From NCBI RefSeq assembly GCF_025567385.1, contig NZ_JAOQJU010000021.1, positions 1-52,877 on the forward strand: 52,877 bases of DNA. The letters run 5' to 3'. This DNA is from Claveliimonas acetigenes (GTDB lineage Bacteria > Bacillota > Clostridia > Lachnospirales > Lachnospiraceae). The translations under genes were made by a program, and so were the position numbers. Positions within the stretch are counted from its first letter, which is position 1; each line of letters begins with the position of its first letter. Positions 33,811 to 43,200 of this stretch are shown here, in pieces. A model generated the notes under the pieces. That model saw only the letters and a list, made by a program, of their open reading frames with translations, did not search any database and was not told where the DNA came from.

Positions 33811-35721
33811 TTATAATTGATGACTTGTCAGATAAACCAATAAAACTGAAATATCAGCAGGAGATACTCCGGAAATTCTTGATGCCTGTCCTATGGATAG
33901 AGGTTTTAATTCTTTCAATTTTTGAACAGCCTCTATTCTTAGACTTTTAATTTTATCATAATCAATATTTTCAGGAATTTTTTTACTCTCAAGCTTTTTA
34001 AATTGTTCTACCTGTTTTTTCTGTCTCTTTATATATCCATCATACTTAATGTTTATGTCTACTTGTTCTTTAATTTCTTCTTCCATATCTTCAGGAAATT
34101 CAGGTCTATCCTTATCCAGAGGTTTTAATATCTCATACGATAACTCCGGACGCCTTATTAACTCTACAATTGTTGACCCGGAATTTAAGGGGGTACTTCC
34201 GTATTTTTCCAACAATTCTTTTGTAACAGAATTTGCTCCTACATTTACATGCTCCAGGCGTTTTATTTCTTTTTCAATATATGATTCTTTTTTCAAAAAT
34301 CTCTCATATCTTTGCTGAGAAATAAGACCTATTTCATATCCTATTTCCGTAAGTCTCTGATCCGCATTATCCTGACGAAGAAGAAGACGATATTCTGCTC
34401 TGGAAGTCATCATCCGGTAAGGTTCATGACTTTCCTTTGTAACAAGATCATCAATCAAAACGCCTATATAGGCCTGGGATCGGTCTATTATAATTCCTTC
34501 TTTTCCTTGAAGCATCCTTGCAGCGTTAATCCCCGCAATTAACCCCTGTGCAGCAGCCTCTTCATAGCCCGAGCTTCCATTAAACTGTCCTCCACTGAAT
34601 AGTCCTTTTATATTTTTAAACTCCAGCGTAGGTTTTAATTGTCTTGCATCGATACAATCATATTCTATTGCATAAGCATTTCTTACAATTTTTACGTGTT
34701 CCAGACCCGGCACAGTCCTGTACATTGCATATTGTACATCTTCAGGCAATGAACTAGACATTCCTCCAATATACATTTCATTTGTTTCCAGTCCTTCAGG
34801 CTCAATAAACACCTGATGGCGATTTTTGTCAGAAAATTTTACTACTTTATCCTCAATAGACGGACAATATCTCGGACCTGTACCCTCTATCATTCCTGAA
34901 AAAAGAGGGGAGCGGTCAAGATTAGCTCTAATTATATCGTGAGTTTTCTCATTTGTGTAAGTAAGCCAGCATGACGCCTGATCTTTTTGTATATCTTCTG
35001 GATTCGTAGTAAAAGAAAAAGGCACAATTCTTTCATCACCAAACTGTTCTTCCATTTTTGTAAAATCTACAGAATTTTTATCAATTCTTGCCGGTGTTCC
35101 TGTTTTAAAACGGTACATCTTTATTCCAAGTTCTTTTAATGAATCCGTCAGATAATTTGCTGCCTGTAATCCGTTTGGACCAGTATTATTGCTAACTTCT
35201 CCATATATACATCTTGCTTTCAAATAAGTTCCCGTACAAAGGATGACCGCTTTGCAATGATAAACTGCTCCTGAAAATGTCATTACACCCGTAACTTCAT
35301 GATTTTCTGTTAGTATATCTACTACTTCTGCCTGCTTAATCTCTAAATTTTCCTGCGCTTCCAGAACCTGACGCATTGTCCGGCTATATAAAGCCTTATC
35401 TGCCTGGGCACGAAGTGAGTGAACCGCAGGCCCTTTTGACTTATTCAGCATTTTTGACTGAATAAAAGTTCTGTCTATTACTTTTCCCATCTCTCCGCCA
35501 AGGGCATCCACCTCTCTTACCAGATGTCCTTTAGAACTTCCTCCGATATTAGGGTTGCAGGGCATCAGAGCTATACTGTCTACACTAACAGTAAACACAA
35601 TTGTCCTAAATCCTAACCGTGCGGCTGCAAGAGCCGCCTCGCATCCCGCATGTCCCGCTCCAATAACAACTACATCATATTTATCTTTATTTTCCCATAC
35701 AGAATTTACTGAATATCTCAT
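33811..35721 (-). CDS. mnmG: tRNA uridine-5-carboxymethylaminomethyl modification enzyme MnmG
   Basis: The FAD-binding start VVIGAGHAGCEAALAAARLG, the IGGSSKGHLVREVDALGG motif and the C-terminal helical domain (ISGVSPADISVLLVYL) are all present. It has about 636 residues, normal length. With MnmE it builds cmnm5U34 in tRNAs. The start (ATG 35721, or TTG 35724) overlaps the mnmE end by about 35 nt, so the pair is coupled. Confidence 0.97.
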   Translation of the reverse strand: MRYSVNSVWENKDKYDVVVIGAGHAGCEAALAAARLGFRTIVFTVSVDSIALMPCNPNIGGSSKGHLVREVDALGGEMGKVIDRTFIQSKMLNKSKGPAVHSLRAQADKALYSRTMRQVLEAQENLEIKQAEVVDILTENHEVTGVMTFSGAVYHCKAVILCTGTYLKARCIYGEVSNNTGPNGLQAANYLTDSLKELGIKMYRFKTGTPARIDKNSVDFTKMEEQFGDERIVPFSFTTNPEDIQKDQASCWLTYTNEKTHDIIRANLDRSPLFSGMIEGTGPRYCPSIEDKVVKFSDKNRHQVFIEPEGLETNEMYIGGMSSSLPEDVQYAMYRTVPGLEHVKIVRNAYAIEYDCIDARQLKPTLEFKNIKGLFSGGQFNGSSGYEEAAAQGLIAGINAARMLQGKEGIIIDRSQAYIGVLIDDLVTKESHEPYRMMTSRAEYRLLLRQDNADQRLTEIGYEIGLISQQRYERFLKKESYIEKEIKRLEHVNVGANSVTKELLEKYGSTPLNSGSTIVELIRRPELSYEILKPLDKDRPEFPEDMEEEIKEQVDINIKYDGYIKRQKKQVEQFKKLESKKIPENIDYDKIKSLRIEAVQKLKELKPLSIGQASRISGVSPADISVLLVYLTSHQL

Positions 35722-37084
35722 CAATCAAATCTTCTCCTACTGTTTCTCCTGTAATACTTCCAAGAAATTCATATGCATCCATTAAATCAATGGAATAAAA
35801 ATCTTCCGGCATTCCGTTCTCTATACTTTCTTTCACTCTAATAAGACTCTCATATGCATCCTGAAGAGCAGTCTTTTGTCTTACATTCGTGATATAAATT
35901 TCGTTATTAAAAGAAAGATCTCCTTTATAAAACATTTCTTTCAAAGTATCCTCAAATTCAAGAATTCCTTTTTTGCTTCTTGCTGAAATTTCAATAATTG
36001 GAACAAAAGCCTTTCCCGGCAAAATATGTTCTATATCTTCTTTTCTTATCATCATATCTAAATCAGATTTATTTAACAAGATAATAGTCTTTTTTTCTTC
36101 TATTATTTTTAATATTTTATCATCATTTTCATCCAAATTTGTTGATGCATCTATTACATAAATAATCAAATCTGCTTCTTTCGCATGATGAATTGCCTTA
36201 TCTACTCCTATTTTTTCTACAATATCCTCTGTACTTCTGATACCTGCCGTATCCATGATATTTAAAGATATTCCCTGCAGATTAATTGTTTCCTGAATCA
36301 CATCTCTTGTTGTTCCTGCAACATCTGTTACAATTGCCCTCTCTTCACCCACAAGTACATTTAAAAGTGAAGATTTTCCTGCATTAGGCTTTCCCAGGAT
36401 AACCGTATTAATTCCTTCCTTTATTATTCTTCCGTCATCAGCCGAAGCAAGTAATTTTTCAATCTCATTTAAATGCTTATCCACAATTACTTTTAATTTA
36501 TCCCCATATCCATCCACACTAATATGTTCCGGGTCATCCAAAGCTGTTTCTATAAATGCAGTATGATAAAGGATTTCACTTCGTATTTCATTTATTTTAC
36601 TCTTTATATTCCCTTTTAACTGACTCACAGAACTCTTTAATGCATATTCATTTTTGGACTGGATAATATCTATAACTGCTTCTGCCTGCGACAGGTCCAT
36701 TTTTCCATTTAAAAAAGCTCTTTTTGTAAATTCTCCGGGCTGTGCAGGTCTTGCTCCGTATTTAATTACCGTCTCCAACACTTTTTTAACAACAAGGATC
36801 CCTCCGTGACAATTCACTTCAACGGTATCTTCTCCTGTATAACTATGTGGACCTCTCATCAACATAACCAGAACTTCATCAATAGTATCTTCTCCATCTA
36901 CAATATATCCATAATGAATGGTGTGAGATTTTTGCTGTGATAAGAGCTTTTTTCCATTCTTACTCTTATATATTTTGTCAGCAATTGCAAATGCTTTTTC
37001 TCCGCTCATTCTAACGATCCCGATTCCTGATTCTGTCATTGCTGTGGAAATTGCTGCAATCGTTTGAGATAAATCCTGATTCAT
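35687..37084 (-). CDS. mnmE: tRNA modification GTPase MnmE
   Basis: The 465 residues comprise the N-terminal tetrahydrofolate-binding domain, a G domain (P-loop GKPNAGKSSLLN, then DTAGIR and NKSD) inserted in a helical domain, and the invariant catalytic C-terminus ending FCMGK. It works as a heterodimer-like complex with MnmG. Its leader follows a terminator-like hairpin at 37114-37161, so it may be partly separated from jag. Confidence 0.97.
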   Translation of the reverse strand: MNQDLSQTIAAISTAMTESGIGIVRMSGEKAFAIADKIYKSKNGKKLLSQQKSHTIHYGYIVDGEDTIDEVLVMLMRGPHSYTGEDTVEVNCHGGILVVKKVLETVIKYGARPAQPGEFTKRAFLNGKMDLSQAEAVIDIIQSKNEYALKSSVSQLKGNIKSKINEIRSEILYHTAFIETALDDPEHISVDGYGDKLKVIVDKHLNEIEKLLASADDGRIIKEGINTVILGKPNAGKSSLLNVLVGEERAIVTDVAGTTRDVIQETINLQGISLNIMDTAGIRSTEDIVEKIGVDKAIHHAKEADLIIYVIDASTNLDENDDKILKIIEEKKTIILLNKSDLDMMIRKEDIEHILPGKAFVPIIEISARSKKGILEFEDTLKEMFYKGDLSFNNEIYITNVRQKTALQDAYESLIRVKESIENGMPEDFYSIDLMDAYEFLGSITGETVGEDLIDEIFSKFCMGK

Positions 37085-37113
37085 ATATTTACAACCTTTC
37101 TTATAATAAAACA

Positions 37114-37161
37114 GGCTGCTGTAAAACTGACAGTTAATAAACTTCTGATTTTACAACAGCC
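37114..37161 (-). terminator. Terminator-like hairpin between jag and mnmE
   Basis: GGCTGCTGTAAAA (37114-37126) pairs with TTTTACAACAGCC (37149-37161) with one unpaired base. The minus strand continues with TGTTTTATTATA. It could terminate or attenuate the rpmH-rnpA-yidC-jag transcript before mnmE. Confidence 0.7.
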
Positions 37162-37169
37162 CCTTATCT

Positions 37170-37991
37170 TTACTTTCTTACTAATGTAACAACTACGCGG
37201 CGGTAAGGCTCCTCTCCTTCGCTGTGTGTTTTAACATTTCTGTCTGACTGAAGAGCAGAATGAATAATTCTTCTCTCATATGGATTCATAGGTTCAAGAG
37301 AAATTGTCTTTTTTGTTCTCTTTACTTTATGTGCTATGTTCTTTGCAAGATTCTCAAGAGTTTCTTTTCTTCTTCTTCTATAATCTTCCGTATCCAACTT
37401 TACTCTTACATATCCTTCCTGTGTCTTATTGGCAACACGATTAGTAAGATACTGAAGAGAATCTAGCGTCTGTCCTCTCTTTCCGATAAGAATTCCCATG
37501 TTCTCTCCATCCATATTGATACTAAGAGCTCCTTCTTCATCTACTTCTGAAGTAATATCTACTTTCATTCCCATCGTATCTAATACATTATGAAGAAATT
37601 CTTCACAGGCTTTTATTGTAGCATCCTCAACCTTTGCGAGTTCTGCTTCTTTTCTTGGTTCTTTCCTGGGTTCTGCTTTTGGCTCTTCCTTTGCCTTTGG
37701 CTCCTTTTTGAAATCTTTTCTATTATCTTTTTTATTTTCTTTCTTAAATTCTTTCTTTGTTTCTTTTTTTGTTTCTTTCTTTATTTCTTCTCTTACTTCT
37801 TCTTTCACAGGCTCTTCTTCAACTTTTCTTCTCGCTTTGATTACTGCCTGTTTTGCTCCGATGCCAAGAAATCCGGAACTTCCTTTTTCTATTACATCAT
37901 AGTCTAACTTGTCGCTTGTCACTCCTAATTGAATCAACGCTTCTGTAATAGCATCATCTAATGTTTTTGCAGATACTGTAATTTCTTCCAT
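37170..37991 (-). CDS. jag: RNA-binding protein Jag/KhpB
   Basis: The order is an N-terminal Jag_N domain (about residues 1-55, GSSGFLGIGAKQAV), a 65-residue Lys/Glu-repeat linker, a KH domain (GILIGKRGQTLDSLQYL) and an R3H domain (NPYERRIIHSALQ). It lies directly downstream of yidC, the standard arrangement. KhpB proteins act with KhpA as RNA chaperones affecting cell division and elongation. The charged linker is built from repeats of KKETKKE type. Confidence 0.95.
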   Translation of the reverse strand: MEEITVSAKTLDDAITEALIQLGVTSDKLDYDVIEKGSSGFLGIGAKQAVIKARRKVEEEPVKEEVREEIKKETKKETKKEFKKENKKDNRKDFKKEPKAKEEPKAEPRKEPRKEAELAKVEDATIKACEEFLHNVLDTMGMKVDITSEVDEEGALSINMDGENMGILIGKRGQTLDSLQYLTNRVANKTQEGYVRVKLDTEDYRRRRKETLENLAKNIAHKVKRTKKTISLEPMNPYERRIIHSALQSDRNVKTHSEGEEPYRRVVVTLVRK

Positions 37992-38012
37992 TTAAAACTA
38001 CCTCCATATCTA

Positions 38013-39089
38013 TTATCGCTTATTGTTTTCATTAAACTTCTTCACCATGCTGGCTTTAGAAGCTAAACTTCCTTCTTTCGCATTCATAGCCTTTTCGGCT
38101 GCTTCTCTTACTTTTTCTTCCCTTTTTTCATCTGCTATTGTGGACTGTTTTGCTGTATTCTTAATACTTCTTGTATTCGTCTGTGCCATTTCATTGATCT
38201 TCTCAGCCTTTTCTCCACGTTTTCTTTGCTTCTTAGCAGCTTTTTCTCTGTTTTTTTCGATCAAATCTTCTACTGAAATTTTACTCAGATGCTTATTAAT
38301 AAATATCTGCTGCACACAACGTACAACCGCGCTTATAACCCAGTATACACCAATACCTGATGAAAATGTAAATACCATAAATACAGAAAAAATAGGCATT
38401 GTCAGATTCATCGTATTCATAGTTCCTGCCATCGGATTATCTTTATCCAACTGACCTGACGCTGACTGTGATAACTTCATACTTATAAACTGTGTAAGAC
38501 CGGAAAGAACCGGAAGTGCAATACAACTGATAACGATAAGCCACGGCGCCATGTCAAATGTATCTCTTACTTTAATAATTTCCCAGGGTGACATGGACAT
38601 ATTTGGTATTGTCAGGAATTTTTGTACTTCTGCTCCTGCATTTTTAATAGCAGGTACATAAGTTTCCATATCATAAATAACCGGATACAAAGCAAGAAGT
38701 AACGGCATCTGTATCAGTAATGGAAGACATCCGCTCATTGTAGAAGTTCCATATTTATCGTATACTTGTTGAATTTCCTCCTGCTGCTTCACCATAGAGG
38801 CCTGATCTTTTTTATTCTTATACTTCTTTTGGATCGCCTGTATTTCAGGATTCATTACAGAAGTCATCTTCGATGTTTTCTGCTGTTTAACAGTAAGTGG
38901 AATCATTAATGTATACACAAAAATCGTATATATAATAATTGACCATCCTATCAGACCATTGTCTGTCGGCAATAAATTGTCTAATGTCGTATAGATAAAG
39001 TTCATCACTTTACCCAGTAACCACGCAATCTGTCCTACAATCGGCCAGCTTGCCGTAGTCGCTCTTTCTGCGGCTAATAATATACCCAT
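38013..39089 (-). CDS. yidC: Membrane protein insertase YidC/Oxa1
   Basis: The 358 residues include five hydrophobic segments and the core LTVKQQKTSKMTSVMNPEIQAIQKKYKN, which precedes the hydrophilic-groove helix. The C-terminal tail is long and Lys-rich (IEKNREKAAKKQRKRGEKAEK), as in Clostridia, and may touch the ribosome. Unlike YidC1 of Bacillus there is no lipobox signal peptide. It lies between yidD and jag. Confidence 0.95.
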   Translation of the reverse strand: MGILLAAERATTASWPIVGQIAWLLGKVMNFIYTTLDNLLPTDNGLIGWSIIIYTIFVYTLMIPLTVKQQKTSKMTSVMNPEIQAIQKKYKNKKDQASMVKQQEEIQQVYDKYGTSTMSGCLPLLIQMPLLLALYPVIYDMETYVPAIKNAGAEVQKFLTIPNMSMSPWEIIKVRDTFDMAPWLIVISCIALPVLSGLTQFISMKLSQSASGQLDKDNPMAGTMNTMNLTMPIFSVFMVFTFSSGIGVYWVISAVVRCVQQIFINKHLSKISVEDLIEKNREKAAKKQRKRGEKAEKINEMAQTNTRSIKNTAKQSTIADEKREEKVREAAEKAMNAKEGSLASKASMVKKFNENNKR

Positions 39090-39131
39090 CTCTTTAATTC
39101 CTCCAATTGCATCTAATAAAGTTTCATAAAA

Positions 39132-39344
39132 TTACGGAACGGGGTCATACCCTCCTTTTGAAAAAGGATTACAGCGCAGGATTCTCCATACAGCAAGAAT
39201 CCCTCCTTTAAAAGCCCCGTGCTTTTCTATTGCCTCTATAGCATATCTGGAACATGTAGGATAATATTTGCAGGAAGAATATCCTTTCGCACCTGACAAA
39301 TATTTCTGATAAAATCTTATGAAACCTATCAATACCCTTTTCAT
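39132..39344 (-). CDS. yidD: Membrane protein insertion efficiency factor YidD
   Basis: The 70 residues include the conserved GYSSCKYYPTCSRYAIEAIEKHG block and the end NPFSKGGYDPVP. It sits between rnpA and yidC as in most bacteria and helps substrates reach YidC. The stop lies 42 nt before the yidC start. Confidence 0.95.
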   Translation of the reverse strand: MKRVLIGFIRFYQKYLSGAKGYSSCKYYPTCSRYAIEAIEKHGAFKGGILAVWRILRCNPFSKGGYDPVP

Positions 39345-39360
39345 CAGCCTTCACTCCATC

Positions 39361-39702
39361 TTATTCATTTATAATTTTATGAAGCCGTCCCAGGTGGAGA
39401 AGCGCACTTTCTATCTCTTTATAGCTTTTCCCTTTTGCCGAACTTCTTGCTATAATTACAATGTCTAATCCACATGGAAACTTTTCTTCTTGCAGCCGAT
39501 AGCTTTCACGTATTAATCGAGTCAGTCTATGTCTGACTATGCTGTTCCCTACTTTTTTACTTACGGAAATTCCCAGTCTGTTCTTTCCAATTCCATTCTT
39601 CATTATATACATTACCAGATATTTGTTCGCATTGGAATTTCCTTTTTTATAAACTGTCTGAAAGTCACTATTTTTTTTTAAAGATTCGGAAAATCTCATC
39701 AC
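39361..39702 (-). CDS. rnpA: Ribonuclease P protein component
   Basis: The 113-residue basic protein has the family motif GISVSKKVGNSIVRHRLTRLIRESYR. It binds the RNase P RNA and improves pre-tRNA 5' processing. It follows rpmH with a 45-nt gap, the invariant order at bacterial origins. The frame is intact and the length normal. Confidence 0.96.
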   Translation of the reverse strand: MMRFSESLKKNSDFQTVYKKGNSNANKYLVMYIMKNGIGKNRLGISVSKKVGNSIVRHRLTRLIRESYRLQEEKFPCGLDIVIIARSSAKGKSYKEIESALLHLGRLHKIINE

Positions 39703-39747
39703 TTTTTCCCCTGATTTTCATAGAAGAAAAGGCCACATATATGCGGC

Positions 39748-39882
39748 CTACGCTGATAATTGTTTTCTTCCTTTTGCTCTTCTTCTTGCAAGCACTTTTC
39801 TTCCACCTGCTGTTCTCATTCTTGCTCTGAAACCATGAACCTTAGATCTCTGTCTCTTTTTTGGCTGGAATGTCATTTTCAT
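39748..39882 (-). CDS. rpmH: 50S ribosomal protein L34
   Basis: The 44 residues read MKMTFQPKKRQRSKVHGF at the start and end KGRKQLSA, the universal L34 pattern. The frame is open to 39978, but ATG 39882 with GGAGG upstream is the true start. A TTGACG-17-TATAAT promoter lies 68 nt upstream and should drive the whole leftward operon. Confidence 0.97.
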   Translation of the reverse strand: MKMTFQPKKRQRSKVHGFRARMRTAGGRKVLARRRAKGRKQLSA

Positions 39883-39949
39883 TGATAATCCACCTCCCTT
39901 ATATTTTACATGGGTTTGTCCCCTTTTTCTCTTTAAGACATCGCATCTA

Positions 39950-39978
39950 ATTATATTAAAAAAAAGCCCAAACGTCAA
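39950..39978 (-). promoter_or_regulatory. rpmH operon promoter
   Basis: On the minus strand TTGACG (39978-39973), 17 nt, TATAAT (39955-39950). Confidence 0.8.
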
Positions 39979-40015
39979 GCAAATATAAGGATTTCCTTAA
40001 TTTTTTCTTTTTCAC

Positions 40016-40144
40016 TTATACACACTTATCAACATTTTGTGGATATCTTTATCAAAACATGTGGATAACTTACTTTTTTATGTTTTTTTTCATTTCTTTT
40101 TTCCTATATTTTACTTATTTTACTTCTTTCACAAGTTATCCACA
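40016..40144. other. oriC: oriC, left DnaA-box cluster (rpmH-dnaA)
   Basis: DnaA boxes are at 40016 (TTATACACA), 40026 (TTATCAACA), 40038 (TGTGGATAT), 40060 (TGTGGATAA, perfect) and 40136 (TTATCCACA, perfect). With the dnaA-dnaN cluster this makes a bipartite origin like that of Bacillus subtilis. Confidence 0.88.
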
Positions 40145-40155
40145 TTCTTTTTTCA

Positions 40156-40184
40156 TTGCTTAAATATTTATTTTGATGTAAAAT
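40156..40184 (+). promoter_or_regulatory. Candidate dnaA promoter
   Basis: TTGCTT (40156-40161), 17 nt, TAAAAT (40179-40184). It lies just after a perfect DnaA box at 40136, which suits autoregulation by DnaA. Confidence 0.6.
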
Positions 40185-40239
40185 AAAATAGAATACGCAT
40201 ACCAACAAAATGCAATACAATTCAGGAGCTAAAATAATT

Positions 40240-41616
40240 ATGAACATTGTTGAAGAAAAATGGATGGAGATAATTGAACATCTGCGTGTGGAACTTGATT
40301 TATCCAATGTTTCATTCACAACATGGATTAAACCTTTAAAAGTATACAAGGTTGTAGACAATACTGTCTATATTCTTGTTAATATGAATGCAAGTATTGA
40401 CTACATAGAAAAAAAATATATGCTTCATCTTAAAGTTGCTATCGCAGAAATAACAGGAACAGAATTTGATATTATTTTTATTGCGGAAGATGATGACAGA
40501 CTGGGAGATATAGACGAAACATCTTCAAAACCAGCAGAAAAAAAGAAAACAAAATCTGCCGCCGAGAAAGCGGGACTCAATCCAAAATATACTTTCGATA
40601 CATTCGTAGTAGGTAATAATAATAATTTTGCACATGCTGCATCGGTAGCAGTAGCTGAATCTCCTGGAGAAGTATATAATCCACTATTCCTGTACGGAGG
40701 GGTAGGACTTGGAAAGACACATTTGATGCACTCCATTGCGCATTATATTTTAGATATTAATCCGAAAAAAAAGGTTTTATATGCAACCAGCGAATCCTTT
40801 ACCAATGAACTGATTGCTTCACTGAAAAACAGCAAAGAGACATCCATGGCAGATTTCCGTGACAAATACCGGAATATAGACGTCCTGCTTATTGATGATA
40901 TCCAATTTCTGATTGGAAAAGAAAGTACGCAAGAAGAATTCTTCCATACTTTTAACCATCTGCATACTTTAGGAAAGCAGATCATCATCTCAAGCGACCG
41001 CCCTCCCAAAGACATTGAGACTCTGGAGGCAAGGCTTCGGACCAGATTTGAATGGGGGCTTATTGCTGATATTTCTTCTCCTGATTACGAAACAAGGATG
41101 GCAATCCTGCAGAAAAAGATAGAATTAGATCATCTGGAGAAATATAACATTCCCAATGATGTACTTCAATACATCGCTTCGAATGTTAAGACAAATATTC
41201 GTGAGCTGGAAGGCTCCCTTAATAAATTGATTGCTCTTTATAAGCTGGAGCAATATAAGAAAGAAATTAATATATCATTGGCTGCTGAAGCCCTGAAGGA
41301 TATTATTTCTTCTGAAAATAACAGAGCGGTAACTCCTGAATTAATCTTGGATATTGTTTCTGAACATTTCGGAGTTTCCATTGCTGACTTGAAGAGTAAG
41401 AAAAAAAATGCAGAAATTGCTCTTCCAAGACAAATTTTTATGTATTTGTGCCGCACAATGACCGATACTCCTTTGAAGTCTATTGGTCTGATGCTGGGAG
41501 GAAAAGATCACTCTACTATTAATCACGGCGTTAATAAAATTGCTTCGGAAATAAAAAAAGATGAAACATTAAACAATACCGTCGATATAATAAAGAAAAA
41601 AATCAATCCTGTTTAA
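40240..41616 (+). CDS. dnaA: Chromosomal replication initiator DnaA
   Basis: All four domains are visible: an N-terminal DnaB-interaction domain (WMEIIEHLRVELDLSNVSFTTW is the family-like start), a short Lys/Ser linker, an AAA+ core (Walker A GGVGLGKTHL, Walker B LLIDDIQFL) and a C-terminal helix-turn-helix ending GGKDHSTINHGV. ATG 40240 (GGAG 11 nt upstream) is preferred over 40210, giving 458 residues. It runs away from rpmH across the left half of oriC. Confidence 0.97.
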   Translation: MNIVEEKWMEIIEHLRVELDLSNVSFTTWIKPLKVYKVVDNTVYILVNMNASIDYIEKKYMLHLKVAIAEITGTEFDIIFIAEDDDRLGDIDETSSKPAEKKKTKSAAEKAGLNPKYTFDTFVVGNNNNFAHAASVAVAESPGEVYNPLFLYGGVGLGKTHLMHSIAHYILDINPKKKVLYATSESFTNELIASLKNSKETSMADFRDKYRNIDVLLIDDIQFLIGKESTQEEFFHTFNHLHTLGKQIIISSDRPPKDIETLEARLRTRFEWGLIADISSPDYETRMAILQKKIELDHLEKYNIPNDVLQYIASNVKTNIRELEGSLNKLIALYKLEQYKKEINISLAAEALKDIISSENNRAVTPELILDIVSEHFGVSIADLKSKKKNAEIALPRQIFMYLCRTMTDTPLKSIGLMLGGKDHSTINHGVNKIASEIKKDETLNNTVDIIKKKINPV

Positions 41617-41629
41617 ATGTTCAAAACTA

Positions 41630-41874
41630 TGTGGACAACTTGTGATTAGATTGTGGATAATTGTGGAAAACACATTTCTTCAAAAAACGACAAATTTTTT
41701 CCCCAATCCACTCACATAATTTTCTCTTCATTTCCACATACTTTTCAGAACCGAAACCTCCCTTATTTAGCGGGTTCAGAGGGGTTATCCACGAATTCAC
41801 ATCCCCTACTACTACTAAGACGGAATTTTTTATATTTATATATATAACACAGCGTGTGAAAGGAGTTATACACA
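41630..41874. other. oriC: oriC, right part: DnaA boxes, DnaA-trio and AT-rich unwinding region
   Basis: DnaA boxes are at 41630 (TGTGGACAA), 41652 (TGTGGATAA), 41662 (TGTGGAAAA), 41785 (TTATCCACG) and 41866 (TTATACACA). After the box at 41785 come a CCCC spacer, TACTACTACTAAG (41807-41819) and then the A/T-only stretch of about 41825-41847. This matches the basal unwinding layout known from B. subtilis. The last box overlaps the dnaN ribosome-binding site. Confidence 0.9.
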
Positions 41875-41875
41875 G

Positions 41876-42982
41876 ATGAAAATTGTTTGCAGTAAATCGA
41901 ATCTTGTAAAAGGTGTAAATATTGTTTCCAAGGCAGTTCCTTCTAAAACAACTATGCCTATTCTGGAATGTATACTAATTGACGCGAATATGGATGTGAT
42001 AAAGCTCACTTCTAACGACATGGAATTAGGAATTCAGACAGAAATAGAAGGAGAAATTATCAAACACGGTATGATTGCCATAGATGCAAAAATATTTTCA
42101 GAAATCGTAAGAAAACTACCGGATAATGATGTTATAATAGAAACTGATGAAAATCTTCAGACAACAATTACCTGCGAAAAGGCTAAATTTAATATCTCAG
42201 GTAAATCAGGAGAAGATTTTGCTTATCTGCCTATTATAGAAAAAAACGAAACTATAGTAGTATCACAATTCACATTAAAAGAAGTAATAAGACAGACAAT
42301 ATTTTCCATAGCGGATAATGAAAGTAATAAATTAATGACTGGTGAATTGTTTGAAATTCATGATAACATTTTGAGAGTTGTTTCTTTAGATGGACACAGA
42401 CTTTCTATTCGTAAGATTGAATTAAAACAGCAATATTCTGACAAAAAAATTGTAGTCCCGGGTAAAACGCTTATGGAAGTAAGCAAGATTCTTTCAGGAG
42501 AAGCAGAAAGTGAAGTATGTATGTACTTTACAAATAATCATATTGTGTTTGAATTCGACAGGACGGTAGTCGTATCCAGATTAATTGAGGGAGAATATTT
42601 TAAAATTGATCAGATGCTTTCCAATGACTATGAGACGAAGGTTAAGATAAATAAAAAAGAATTGTTAAATTGTATCGATAGAGCAACTCTTTTGGTAAAA
42701 GAAGGAGATAAAAAACCGATTATCATTAATATAGGCGATGAAATTATGGAGTTAAAAATTAAATCACAGCTTGGCTCCATGAACGAAGATATTGTGATAA
42801 ATAAAGAGGGAAAAGATTTAATGATAGGATTCAATCCCAAATTTTTGATTGATGCGCTCCGTGTTATTGATGACGAAGAAGTAGATCTTTATTTGATGAA
42901 TGCAAAAGCTCCATGCTTTATTAAGGATGAAGATGAAAATTATATTTATTTAATTTTACCGGTTAATTTTAATGCAATATAG
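41876..42982 (+). CDS. dnaN: DNA polymerase III beta clamp
   Basis: This 368-residue sliding clamp has three similar domains. The start MKIVCSKSNLVKGVNIVSKAV and the C-terminal APCFIKDEDENYIYLILPVN are typical. The ribosome site AGGAG lies 10 nt before the ATG, with a DnaA box in the spacer, which could let DnaA binding and dnaN translation/transcription influence each other at the DNA level. The next gene starts 8 nt after its stop. Confidence 0.97.
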   Translation: MKIVCSKSNLVKGVNIVSKAVPSKTTMPILECILIDANMDVIKLTSNDMELGIQTEIEGEIIKHGMIAIDAKIFSEIVRKLPDNDVIIETDENLQTTITCEKAKFNISGKSGEDFAYLPIIEKNETIVVSQFTLKEVIRQTIFSIADNESNKLMTGELFEIHDNILRVVSLDGHRLSIRKIELKQQYSDKKIVVPGKTLMEVSKILSGEAESEVCMYFTNNHIVFEFDRTVVVSRLIEGEYFKIDQMLSNDYETKVKINKKELLNCIDRATLLVKEGDKKPIIINIGDEIMELKIKSQLGSMNEDIVINKEGKDLMIGFNPKFLIDALRVIDDEEVDLYLMNAKAPCFIKDEDENYIYLILPVNFNAI

Positions 42983-42990
42983 GAGAACAG

Positions 42991-43200
42991 ATGGAAACTA
43001 TAAAATTGAGAGAAGAATTTATCAAACTTGGACAGGCTTTAAAAGCGTGTGGTCTTGTAGAATCAGGAGTAGAGGCAAAAGAAGTAATTCAGGATGGAAT
43101 GGTAAAGGTGAATGGAGTTACGGAAACTCGTCGTGGAAAAAAATTATATGGCGGAGATATCGTATCTTATGATGGGGAAGAGATAAAAATTGAAGATTAA
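42991..43200 (+). CDS. rlbA: S4-domain RNA-binding protein YaaA/RlbA
   Basis: The 69 residues fold as an S4 domain (FIKLGQALKACGLVESGVEA, then VKVNGVTETRRGKKL). It sits between dnaN and recF, its conserved position in Firmicutes, and overlaps recF by 11 nt. A role in ribosome assembly or RNA binding is family knowledge. Confidence 0.93.
   Translation: METIKLREEFIKLGQALKACGLVESGVEAKEVIQDGMVKVNGVTETRRGKKLYGGDIVSYDGEEIKIED

Noticed and set aside
37590..37907. Phe-rich 105-residue plus-strand frame opposite jag
   Set aside because: It is the complement of the Lys/Glu-rich jag linker. Its Phe-rich composition is an artefact of AAR codons read in reverse.
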